A stretch of 64,000 bases of DNA, taken from positions 1,458,640 through 1,522,639 of the forward strand of contig JAVQMD010000001.1 in the NCBI GenBank assembly GCA_032595675.1, read 5' to 3'. Position 1 is the first letter of the stretch. Each line of letters opens with the position of its first letter. Position numbers and translations under genes: made by a program. Below are positions 9,359 through 17,928 of the stretch, piece by piece. The notes below the pieces were generated by a model that was not told the DNA's origin, searched no databases, and worked only from the letters and a program-made list of their open reading frames with translations. The DNA comes from Candidatus Electrothrix rattekaaiensis (GTDB taxonomy: Bacteria > Desulfobacterota > Desulfobulbia > Desulfobulbales > Desulfobulbaceae).

Positions 9359-9871
9359 ATGGTTAAAAAAAGAAAAATTGAGCTGCCAGTTATTGGGTGG
9401 CGAGAGTGGGTTAAACTTCCAAGTCTCGGTGTTGACAAAATTAAAGCAAAGGTCGATTCTGGGGCACGTTCCTCGTCGATACAGGCAGTCAACCTCAAGA
9501 CATTTGAGCGAGATGGAGAGCAATGGGTACGTTTCAAGATTCACCCTATCCAACGGTCGAGCAAGGGTACTCTTGATGCAGAAGCCAAAGTACTTGAGTT
9601 CAGATCTATCAAAAGTTCAAATGGAATAGCTAAAATTAGGCCGGTCATTCTGGCAGATATTGAGCTGCTCGGGCAAGTTTGGCAGGTTGAATTGACTCTT
9701 GCAAGTCGTGATAATATGGGGTTCAGAATGCTTCTCGGTCGTGAAGCATTCAGGGATCGATTTATGGTTGACGGTGGGAGATCTTATTATGGTGGTAGAC
9801 CGGATCGCAAGAAAAAGGTAAATAGAGGCCCAAAAACAGATTCCGAATCTCAAAATCAAGGAAAATTATGA
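9359..9871 (+). CDS. RimK-associated retropepsin-like (ATP-dependent zinc protease family) protein
   Basis: The 170 residues match the PF05618 family, often annotated ATP-dependent zinc protease but structurally retropepsin-like. The aspartic-protease-like motif KVDSGARSSSIQA has D33-S-G-A where most members have DTGA, and the C-terminal GREAFRDRFMVDGGRSY motif is typical. Its stop overlaps the start of the RimK-type ligase gene by 4 bp (ATGA), indicating translational coupling. The family is repeatedly found next to RimK-like ligases and is presumed to trim or process glutamate-ligase products; that role is inference. Confidence 0.88.
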   Translation: MVKKRKIELPVIGWREWVKLPSLGVDKIKAKVDSGARSSSIQAVNLKTFERDGEQWVRFKIHPIQRSSKGTLDAEAKVLEFRSIKSSNGIAKIRPVILADIELLGQVWQVELTLASRDNMGFRMLLGREAFRDRFMVDGGRSYYGGRPDRKKKVNRGPKTDSESQNQGKL

Positions 9872-11145
9872 AACTTGCTCTTCTCTCATGCAACGGCCAA
9901 AGCTACAGTACACGTCGACTTCGTGAAGCTGCGTTGCAACGCGGCCATAAGGTGAAGGTGCTCAATACGCTCAAGTTTGCCATAGATCTGGATCAGGGCA
10001 TGCCCGAGCTGTATTTTCGCCAGAAACGCCTTTCTCAATATGATGCGGTCCTGCCAAGAATCGGGGCCTCAATCACCTATTATGGCACTGCTGTTGTACG
10101 GCAATTCGAACAGATGGATGTATTTTGTGCGAACTCATCCGCCAGTATTGGAAATTCAAGAGATAAACTCAGAAGTTTGCAGATACTCAGTCGGCATTCT
10201 ATCGGTATTCCGCAAACGACCTTTGTCCGAGATAAGAAGGATGTGCTGCCAGCAATTGAGCGGGTCGGCGGGGCACCTGTTGTTATCAAATTGATTGAAG
10301 GGACCCAAGGGATTGGCGTCATCCTGGCAAATTCGTTCAGTACTGCCGCTGGAATCGTCGAACTTTTGCAGAGTCAGAAACAGAGTGTTCTTATTCAGAA
10401 ATTTGTTAAGGAAAGCAAAGGCAGGGATATCCGAGCCTTTGTTGTCGGTGATCGGGTCGTGGGAGCGATGCGCCGAGTAGCCCAGGGACAGGAGTTTCGC
10501 AGCAACGTTCATAGAGGCGGCATCACCGAGCCGGTACAGCTTGATGAATTGTACACAGAAACGGCTGTGCGAGCAGCGCAGATATTAGGGCTTCGGGTGG
10601 CAGGAGTGGATCTTCTTGAAGGGAAAGACGGACCGCAAATTATGGAGGTAAATTCCTCGCCAGGTTTAGAGGGTATTGAGGGGTGTACCCAGCTTGATAT
10701 TGCCGGATCTATTATTGACTACATTGCTGCGCAGGTGAATTTTCCAGAGATTGATCTTCGGCAACGTTTGACCGTAAGCAGTGGCTATGGCGTTGCAGAA
10801 ATTTATATCCCTGAAGGGTCTGAGTATATAGGTAAAACTATTACTGAATCACGATTGCGCGAAAAAGACATTGTGGTCCTGACCCTCCATCGGAACGCAA
10901 AGGTCATACCTAATCCTAAACCTGAACGAGAGTTATTTGCAGGCGATCGTCTGCTCTGTTTCGGCAAGCTTGAACTGATGCGTGACATGACGCCGAAAAA
11001 GATCCGTCGGAAACGACAACCAAAAATTAAGCATTTACCTGAGCTGCCTGTGGCTGATGAAGTCTATAAGGAAGCCGGGACAGGCGAATCTGTCTGCATA
11101 CCCAAGGAGGCAGACAGGACCGATCATGGGAACGAGCATGAATAA
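9868..11145 (+). CDS. RimK-type ATP-grasp ligase with C-terminal RCK_C domain
   Basis: Residues 1-290 are a RimK-like ATP-grasp ligase (family adds Glu to protein or small-molecule C-termini). It has the pre-ATP-grasp domain with ANSSASIGNSRDK, the glycine loop KLIEGTQGIGV (141-151) and the metal-binding tail GPQIMEVNSSPGLEGIE (255-271, N262). Residues about 305-372 (GVAEIYIPEGSEYIGKTITE to AGDRLLCFGKLE) resemble an RCK_C/TrkA-C ligand-binding domain, which RimK itself lacks. A basic linker and tail follow. The gene is coupled upstream to the protease-like gene and overlaps the downstream peptidase gene. Confidence 0.9.
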   Translation: MKLALLSCNGQSYSTRRLREAALQRGHKVKVLNTLKFAIDLDQGMPELYFRQKRLSQYDAVLPRIGASITYYGTAVVRQFEQMDVFCANSSASIGNSRDKLRSLQILSRHSIGIPQTTFVRDKKDVLPAIERVGGAPVVIKLIEGTQGIGVILANSFSTAAGIVELLQSQKQSVLIQKFVKESKGRDIRAFVVGDRVVGAMRRVAQGQEFRSNVHRGGITEPVQLDELYTETAVRAAQILGLRVAGVDLLEGKDGPQIMEVNSSPGLEGIEGCTQLDIAGSIIDYIAAQVNFPEIDLRQRLTVSSGYGVAEIYIPEGSEYIGKTITESRLREKDIVVLTLHRNAKVIPNPKPERELFAGDRLLCFGKLELMRDMTPKKIRRKRQPKIKHLPELPVADEVYKEAGTGESVCIPKEADRTDHGNEHE

Positions 11146-12229
11146 CCCTGTTTCGAGCACGTCAATGTTTGATTGGTTCGGTGAGAAGATAGGGCCGGGA
11201 GAAGCACGCAATGTCCATCTTGCTGTGGGTGAAAGTTACAGCAGCATGACCGTGAATATCCATATCCATATACGTCGCGCACAGGAAGACGGGCCGATCG
11301 TGTTTGTGACCGGAGCTTTGCACGGCGATGAAATCAACGGCTGCGGAGCCATTCGCCAACTCATTCAGGATGATAACCTTCAGATTCGACAAGGAACCGT
11401 TGTCCTGATCCCGGTCCTGAATCTGCCTGCCTTTGAGCGCCATTCCCGCTACCTGCCGGATCGTCGGGATTTGAATCGTTCCTTTCCCGGCTCTGCCGAA
11501 GGGAGCCTTGCCGGTCGAATGGCCTTTACAATTTTTAACGAGATTGTCAAGCGGTGTGATTACGGTATTGATTTACATACCGCATCGGTCCGACGAACCA
11601 ATTATCCCACAGTTCGGGGCGACCTGACCGCGCCTGAAGTTCGCCGACTGGCCGAGGCCTTTGGTGCTGAAATCATCATGAACAGTCAGGGCCCGAAAAA
11701 CTCCTTTCGCCGGGAGGCATGTGCTGCTGGCTGCCCGACCATTATTATGGAAGGCGGCGAAGTGTGGAAAGTGGAACCCGGTATTGTGGAAACAGCGGTT
11801 CGCGGGGTGAAAAATGTGCTGCGTGAATTGAACATGCTGGAAGGCAAAATCGAAAGTCCTGCCTACCAGATCGTGATTGAGAGATCAAAGTGGATTCGGG
11901 CGGAGCGGGGCGGTTTCCTTGATTTTCATATCAAACCCGGTGATATCGTCAAGCAGGGACAGCCTATAGCAACCAATACAACCATTCTCGGTGAAAGCCA
12001 AGATACGTTGTATGCGCCGTTTAACGGGGTGGTGATGGGCATGACGAGCCTGCCTTCCATCAGTCCGGGCGAACCTATCTGCAACCTCGGTAAATTACCG
12101 ATACAATACAGTCCAGAGAAATTGGCACGATTGCGGGCAAAGGAAGACGGGCTGGAACAGCAGGTGCTGGACGATCTGGGCACAAACGTTCTTGTCACTG
12201 GTCCGCCTGAGAGTATGGCGGAATCATGA
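11126..12229 (+). CDS. Succinylglutamate desuccinylase/aspartoacylase-family zinc hydrolase
   Basis: The 367 residues belong to the AstE/AspA branch of M14-like zinc carboxypeptidases. Zinc ligands H66 and E69 are in TGALHGDEINGCG and a third His is in YGIDLHTAS. The catalytic Glu is in IIMEGGEVWK. The C-terminal barrel-sandwich-like part ends near APFNGVVMGM. I chose ATG 11126, with AGGA about 6 nt upstream; a longer frame from 11057 overlaps the ligase gene by 89 bp. Family members cleave N-acyl amino acids. With the protease-like and ligase genes it completes a three-gene ligase/hydrolase cluster. Confidence 0.88.
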   Translation: MGTSMNNPVSSTSMFDWFGEKIGPGEARNVHLAVGESYSSMTVNIHIHIRRAQEDGPIVFVTGALHGDEINGCGAIRQLIQDDNLQIRQGTVVLIPVLNLPAFERHSRYLPDRRDLNRSFPGSAEGSLAGRMAFTIFNEIVKRCDYGIDLHTASVRRTNYPTVRGDLTAPEVRRLAEAFGAEIIMNSQGPKNSFRREACAAGCPTIIMEGGEVWKVEPGIVETAVRGVKNVLRELNMLEGKIESPAYQIVIERSKWIRAERGGFLDFHIKPGDIVKQGQPIATNTTILGESQDTLYAPFNGVVMGMTSLPSISPGEPICNLGKLPIQYSPEKLARLRAKEDGLEQQVLDDLGTNVLVTGPPESMAES

Positions 12230-12348
12230 CAAAGAACAGCCTGAAATATTATCAGAATCTGAAGAACTCTCTTGATACCGCGTTTAATGAGGGACGGGCG
12301 GAAGGAAAGGATGTGAACAAGGACGGGAAGAGGAGAGGGAGCAGCTGA
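12226..12348 (+). pseudogene. C-terminal remnant of Rpn-type nuclease/transposase gene
   Basis: A 40-codon frame starts at an ATG overlapping the preceding stop (ATGA). It reads KYYQNLKNSLDTAFNEGRAEG, then Lys/Gly/Arg-rich sequence. This matches the usual tail of Rpn/PD-(D/E)XK recombination-promoting nucleases (pattern SLDTAFxEGxxEG followed by charged repeats). The nuclease domain itself is missing, so this looks like a gene tail left by recombination. It could still be translated by coupling. Confidence 0.5.
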
Positions 12349-12478
12349 TCTGTCACAGATACACCCTCCCTTCCTGCCGACATTGCGCTTGATAAAGCCC
12401 TACCGCTGTTCTACGCTGACCTTTACGTCTTTTCTGTAGTCACATAAAGCAGTTACCCTTTACCAGAGGAGCAAAAAC

Positions 12479-15400
12479 ATGAACATTGCAAGAGTCAAAA
12501 AGATTGTCAAGTATCTGTCTATCCCGCTGGTCTTCGTCGGTATTGGCCTAGCGGCGTATGGCTTGGACAAGGCGGAGGCGGTTGATTTGGACGATACAAA
12601 GGCGGCCTTGACTGCCTACCAGAAAGCTGTGGAGCTTGACCCGGATAATGCGGAGGGCTGGAATGAACTCGGTAAGGTGCTTCTCCGTACAGGGGAGCTT
12701 GCGCAGGCCGAAGAAGCATTCCGTAAGGTCCTGGCCTTGGGCGAAGCGCATCAGGACAAAGAGTGGCAGGCGAAAGGTATCGGCAATCTGGGCATTGTGT
12801 ATAGTATACGGGGCGAACTGGACAAGGCAGAGGAGATGTACCGGAAGAGCCTGGAGATCAGCGAGGCGCTGGGACTGAAGGAAACGACATCAAGACAGTA
12901 CGGCAATCTGGGCAATGTGTATCTGAAACGCGGCGAGTTGGACAAGGCAGAGGAGATGTACAGGAAATCGCTTGCGCTTCACGAAACCTTGGGCAGCAAG
13001 GAAGGCTTGGCAGCGGATTACGGCAATCTGGGCATTGTGTATGAGACACGCGGTGAGCTGGGCCGGGCGGAGGAGATGTACAGGAAATCGCTTGCGCTTC
13101 ACGAAACCTTGGGCAGCAAGGAAGGCTTGGCAGCGGATTACGGCAATCTGGGCATTGTGTATGAGACACGCGGTGAGCTGGGCCGGGCGGAGGAGATGTA
13201 CAGAAAAGCACTTGCGCTTCACGAAACCTTGGGCAGCAAGGAAGGCATGGCGCAGAATTACGGCAATTTGGGTGTTGTGTATAAGACACGCGGCGAGCTT
13301 GAGCAGGCGGAAGAGATGCACAAGAAAGCTCTGACTATCGACGAAGCCTTGGGCAACAAGAAAGGCATGGCGCAGAATTACGGCAATTTGGGTGTTGTAT
13401 ATAAGACACGCGGCGAGCTTGAGCAGGCGGAAGAGATGCACAAGAAAGCTCTGACTATCGACGAAGCCTTGGGCAACAAGAAAGGCATGGCTCAAGACTA
13501 CGGCAATCTGGGCGAGGTATATCGAGTACGCGGTGAGCTGGACAAGGCGGAGGAGATGTACAGAAAAGCACTTGCGCTTCACGAAACCTTGGGCAGCAAG
13601 GAAGGCATGGCGCAGAATTACGGCAATTTGGGTGTTGTATATAAGACACGCGGCGAGCTTGAGCAGGCGGAAGAGATGCAAGAAAGCTCTGACTATCGAC
13701 GAAGCCTTGGGCAACAAGAAAGGCATGGCTCAAGACTACGGCAATCTGGGCGAGGTATATCGAGTACGCGGTGAGCTGGACAAGGCGGAGGAGATGTACC
13801 GGAAGAGCCTTGAGATCAGCGAGGCGTTAGGACTGAAGGAAACAACGGCGAACCAGTACGGCAATCTGGGCATTGTGTATCAGACACGCGGGGAGCTGGG
13901 CAAGGCGGAGGAGATGCACCGGAAAGCTCTGGAGCTTAATAAAGCCTTGAGCAGCAAAGAAGGCATAGCATCAGGCTACGGCAATCTGGGCATTGTGTAT
14001 GGGATACGCGGTGATCTGGACAAGGCGGAGGAGATGTACCGGAAAGCTCTGGAACTCAACAAAGCCTTGGGCCGTAAGAAAGGCATGGCGAGCAACTACG
14101 GCAATCTGGGCGAGGTATATCGAGTACGCGGTGAGCTGGACAAGGCAGAGGAGATGTACAGGAAAGGTCTGGCACTCAACGAAGCCTTGGGCCGTAAGAA
14201 AGGCATGGCTATTCAGTACGGCAATCTGGGCAATGTGTATAAGACACGCGGCGAGTTGGGCAAGGCGGAGGAGATGTTTAGGAAATCGCTTGCGCTTCAC
14301 GAAACCTTGGGCCATAAGGAAGGTATGGCGCAAAATTACGGCAATCTGGGCATTGTGTATCGTACACGCGGTGATCTGGACAAGGCGGAGGAGATGTACC
14401 GGAAAGCTCTGGAACTCAACAAAGCCTTGGGCCGTAAGGAAGGCATGGCGAATGCTTACGGCAATCTGGGTCTTGTGTATAAGACACGGGGCGAGCTTGA
14501 GCAGGCAGAGGAGATGTACAGGAAATCGCTTGCGCTTCACGAAACCTTGGGCCATAAGGAAGGTATGGCGCAAAATTACGGCAATCTGGGCATTGTGTAT
14601 CGTACACGGGGTGAGCTGGACAAGGCGGAGGAGATGTACAGGAAAGCTTTGGAGCTTAACGAAGCCTTGGGCCGCAAAGAAGGCATGGCGAATGCTTACG
14701 GCAATCTGGGTAATGTGTATGCGATACGCGGCGAGCTGGGCAAGGCGGAGGAAATGCACCGGAAAGCACTTGCGCTTAATCAAGCCTTGGACCATAAGGA
14801 AGGCATGGCGAGGGATTACGGCAATCTGGGCAATGTGTATCTGAAACGCGGCGAGTTGGACAAGGCCGAGGGGATGCATAGGAAAGCTCTGGAAATCAGC
14901 GAGGCTTTGGGGCTGAAGCAAGTAACGGCGAACCTGTACACGAGTCTGGGCATTGTGTATAAGAGACGCGGCGAGCTGGGCAAGGCGGAGGAAATGCACC
15001 GGAAAGCACTTGCGCTTAATCAAGCCTTGGACCATAAGGAAGGCATGGCGAGGGATTACGGCAATCTGGGCAATGTGTATCTGAAACGCGGCGAGTTGGA
15101 CAAGGCCGAGGGGATGCATAGGAAAGCTCTGGAAATCAGCGAGGCTTTGGGGCTGAAGCAAGTAACGGCGAACCTGTACACGAGTCTGGGCATTGTGTAT
15201 AAGAGACGCGGCGAGCTGGACAAGGCCGAGGAGATGTACAGGAAAGGATTGGAGCTTGACCAAGCCTTGGGCAGTAAGAAAGGTATGGCACTTGATTATG
15301 GCAATTTGGGCGAGGTATATCGAGTACGCGGTGATCTGGACAAGGCGGAAGAGATGTTTAAGAAAGCTCTCGAATTCAACGAAGCGTTAGGGAGCAAACA

Positions 15401-15932
15401 AGGCATGGCGCAGAATTACGGCAATCTGGGCCTTGTGTATGCGATACGCGGTGATCTGGACAAGGCGGAAGAGATGATTAAGAAAGCTCTCGAACTCGAC
15501 GAAGCATTAGGGAGCAAACAAGGCATGGCGCAGAATTACGGCAATCTGGGCAATGTGTATCTGAAACGCGGCGAGTTGGACAAGGCGGAGGAGATGTACC
15601 GGAAGAGCCTTGAGATCAGCGAGGCGTTAGGACTGAAGGAAACCACGGCGGGTCAGTACGGCAATCTGGGCAAAGTGTATAAGGCACGCGGTGATCTGGA
15701 CAAGGCGGAAGATATGCACAGGAAAGCTATCGAACTCAACGAAGCCTTGGGCAGCAGGGAAGGCATGGCAGCTAACTACGGAAATTTGGGAAAGGTGTAT
15801 TTGAAACGCGGGGATCAGGACAAGGCCGAGGAGCTATGGAAGAAGAGTCTGCGTCTGTATGAAGAAATGGGGGCAATGCAGCACCCCGGTGCCAAGAAGG
15901 TGCAGCAGGCACTGGATGATCTGGCCCAATAA
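12479..15932 (+). pseudogene. Giant membrane-anchored TPR protein, frameshifted
   Basis: The gene starts at ATG 12479 after GAGGAG and encodes an N-terminal membrane anchor (YLSIPLVFVGIGLAAYGL) followed by one canonical TPR and about 26 kinesin-light-chain-like 40-residue TPRs (consensus YGNLGIVYxxRGELDKAEEMYRKAL). The first frame stops at 13774. From about 13682 the TPR frame continues in another phase to 15932. At 13679-13682 the text is GATGCAAGAAAG where sister units have GATGCACAAGAAAG, so one CA is missing. Restoring it gives a 1151-residue protein. The units could mediate protein-protein interaction; nothing catalytic is visible. The shift could be a true mutation, slippage switching or an assembly error. 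Confidence 0.85.
12779..15900 (+). repeat. Tandem 120-bp TPR-coding repeats
   Basis: About 26 head-to-tail 120-bp units encode the 40-residue TPRs. Some are recent exact duplicates: 12961-13080 equals 13081-13200 base for base, and 14726-14979 equals 14966-15219 (a 240-bp two-unit step). Units 13261-13380 and 13381-13500 also share most of their sequence. Confidence 0.95.
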
Positions 15933-16014
15933 GCGCAGGCAGTCCTGCCGCCTCACCCCTTCCTCTCTTTCCCCGATAGTCGTATGTAGTCATTCTCGAC
16001 AGCCCGATCAGGAA

Positions 16015-16038
16015 AAACCCGATCCAACGATCGGGTTT
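16015..16038 (-). terminator. Terminator between TPR gene and mgtE
   Basis: AAACCCGATC (16015-16024) pairs perfectly with GATCGGGTTT (16029-16038) around CAAC. On the minus strand it is followed by five Ts, so it mainly ends mgtE transcription. It may also act for the convergent TPR gene. Confidence 0.8.
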
Positions 16039-16080
16039 CAGGTCGTCCTGTTTTCATGCATCCCTGATAGATGACTCGCG

Positions 16081-17445
16081 TCACATACCTGTCAGTTTCG
16101 GCAAAACAGCACTTGCAAAACTCAAAACCAGGAAAAAGCCACACATATCAGTGACAGTGGTCAGTAGCGGTCCTGAGACCAGCGCCGGGTCGAGTTTCAA
16201 CCTTTTTAAAATCAGAGGGAGCATCCCGCCAAGACTGACAGAAATTAAGGTGTTTGCAGCCAAAGCTCCTCCGACAACAAGTCCGAGCCAAGGATTTCCT
16301 TTCCATAAATAGGCAACTCCGCCAAGCAGCAGTCCGAGTACCAGACCGTTGATTATTCCGACCTTGACTTCTTTGGCCAGCACCCAGAACAACTCCTTTG
16401 GTCGAACCAAACCAAGAGAAAGCTCACGCATCGAAACCGCCACGGCCTGATTGCCGGAACAACCGCTCATATCACTGACCATGGGCAAAAAAACAGCCAA
16501 TGTAATGGCTGCCGCCAGTGTGTCCTGGTAAAGAGCAATAACACTTGCAGCAATAATATTAAGGACAATATTCAAGCTTAACCAGGACAGACGCCGCCCC
16601 GAACGGGAGAGCAGAGGCATGGTACGGAATTCTTCGCCACCGATAATTCCGCTCAACTGCAAATAAATTTTTGTTTTTTGTTTGCGTAAGGCCTCTTCAA
16701 TACTCTGCGGTAACACCACGCCAACGAGTACCCCTGTTCCGTTCACAACAGGTGTGCCGAACATGTTATGTTCTTCGAAAAAATCCCGCAATTCTGTTAA
16801 CGTTGCCGTATCCGACACACTGAGAGGTGATTTGAGCATGATTTCAGAGAGTCGTGTCTGCGGGGGTGGGAAAAGTAAGTCGTGAATGCGAAGCACACCA
16901 ACCAGCTTATTTTCTGTGTCGGTCACATAGAAATATTGCACATGGTAATCACGGTATTCCTCATGATTAGCCTGCAAATCATCCAGGACGTTACTGATGG
17001 TGTTTTCCGAGGAGTAAGCAAGAAACTCGGATATCATTAAACCGCCAGCACAGTTTGCATCGTAAGACAACAGTCGTCTTGCTTCTTCGGCATCATCATG
17101 GGGCATCTTGAGCAAAATAGCATCGCTTGCACCACTGTCCATTTTTTCCAGCACATCGGTCAGGTGATCACTGGTCAGTTCCCTCATTATTGCCGCAGCT
17201 TGTTCAGACGGCATATCTTCGACCATTTCTGCCGCCTGGGCTTCAGGCATATACTCAATAACATCAGCGGCATCATGCGGGCTGAGCAAGGTGAGCAAGC
17301 GGATTCTTTCCTTTTCAGTCAGTCGCGAAACAGCTCTGGCAGTGTCACGAGAGGGCAGTGTTTCAAGAAATTGTGCTAACTCGCTGTTTTTTTCTTGTGC
17401 TATCAGCTCGCTGATCGTTTTCCAGGAAGGCGTTGTTTCAGACAT
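16081..17445 (-). CDS. mgtE: Magnesium transporter MgtE
   Basis: The 454 residues match MgtE, an inner-membrane Mg2+ channel gated by cytosolic Mg2+. It has an N-terminal helical MgtE_N domain with the repeated theme LLTLLSPHDAADVIEYMP, a CBS pair (about 130-255, ending GTGVLVGVVLPQSIEEAL) and five C-terminal membrane segments with the pore signature around PMVSDMSGCSGNQAVAVS. I chose the ATG at 17443-17445, preceded by AAGGA; a start at 17562 would add 39 atypical residues. The 17446-17763 stretch upstream shows no convincing M-box riboswitch. Confidence 0.93.
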   Translation of the reverse strand: MSETTPSWKTISELIAQEKNSELAQFLETLPSRDTARAVSRLTEKERIRLLTLLSPHDAADVIEYMPEAQAAEMVEDMPSEQAAAIMRELTSDHLTDVLEKMDSGASDAILLKMPHDDAEEARRLLSYDANCAGGLMISEFLAYSSENTISNVLDDLQANHEEYRDYHVQYFYVTDTENKLVGVLRIHDLLFPPPQTRLSEIMLKSPLSVSDTATLTELRDFFEEHNMFGTPVVNGTGVLVGVVLPQSIEEALRKQKTKIYLQLSGIIGGEEFRTMPLLSRSGRRLSWLSLNIVLNIIAASVIALYQDTLAAAITLAVFLPMVSDMSGCSGNQAVAVSMRELSLGLVRPKELFWVLAKEVKVGIINGLVLGLLLGGVAYLWKGNPWLGLVVGGALAANTLISVSLGGMLPLILKRLKLDPALVSGPLLTTVTDMCGFFLVLSFASAVLPKLTGM

Positions 17446-17717
17446 CTTGATCCTTTTGTTGTATGAGGGGTAAGATTGCGTGTAAGGCTCGTAAGGCGAT
17501 AATTGAGGTTGGCGGGAGACCGGATAACCCGTGAATTTTGAGAATACGGACTTCATGATCATGAGCAGCTTGAATAAGCACTCGCACTCTGCCTCGTTCC
17601 AAGAAGGGCCTCAGAGCGAACCGATGACATTAAAAACAAGTATCGGTTTCGAGCCAGAGTCTGTTTTTTGATTGCGGAGTTTTTTTCGATGGTATAGTTT
17701 TCTTGAAACTTTTTGAT
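17446..17717. other. Gene-free stretch upstream of mgtE
   Basis: An open minus frame continues 39 codons past the chosen mgtE start but does not look like protein conserved in the family. The stretch contains a short palindrome TCATGATCATGA near 17554 and no clear -35/-10 pair that I can defend. I looked for an M-box and did not find its conserved core. Confidence 0.4.
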
Positions 17718-17755
17718 AAAAAAAAGCGGTTGAGCCTGAAAAGACGCAACCGCTT
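17718..17755 (-). terminator. Terminator of tRNA-Thr
   Basis: On the minus strand AAGCGGTTG (17747-17755) pairs with CAACCGCTT (17724-17732) around a 14-nt loop and is followed by a run of Ts (17718-17725). It lies 9 bp past the 3' end of the tRNA. Confidence 0.88.
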
Positions 17756-17763
17756 GATATTAT

Positions 17764-17840
17764 TGGAGCCGATATCCGGACTTGAACCGGAGACCTACTG
17801 ATTACGAATCAGCCGCTCTACCAAGCTGAGCTATATCGGC
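17764..17840 (-). tRNA. tRNA-Thr (CGT)
   Basis: The 77-nt cloverleaf on the minus strand has acceptor GCCGATA/TATCGGC, discriminator T, and encoded CCA (17764-17766). The D-arm region is AGCTCAGCTTGGTAGAGC. The anticodon stem is GCTGA/TCAGT with loop TTCGTAA and anticodon CGT. The T-arm is CCGG-TTCAAGT-CCGG. It stands alone between its own promoter and terminator. Confidence 0.97.
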
Positions 17841-17895
17841 ATTTTTTCTGCATGCACAAGCGAGTCAATCACCCGCTGTTCAATTGAGCTTTATC

Positions 17896-17924
17896 CATGT
17901 AGCATGGTTAGGCTATACTGTCAA
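17896..17924 (-). promoter_or_regulatory. Candidate promoter of tRNA-Thr
   Basis: On the minus strand TTGACA (17919-17924) and TACATG (17896-17901) are spaced by 17 bp, which would start a roughly 50-nt leader before the tRNA. The -10 box is weak. Confidence 0.5.
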
Positions 17925-17928
17925 GTTT

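Noticed and set aside
11057-11125. Longer start for the AstE/AspA-type gene
   Set aside because: It would overlap the RimK-type gene by 89 bp and add basic residues not typical of the family.
12858-15263. Long antisense frames opposite the TPR repeats
   Set aside because: The 120-bp period (a multiple of three) keeps other frames open by repetition; the products are shadows.
17446-17763. M-box magnesium riboswitch upstream of mgtE
   Set aside because: I could not find the conserved M-box core or its stems; the hairpin near 17724-17755 is the tRNA terminator.
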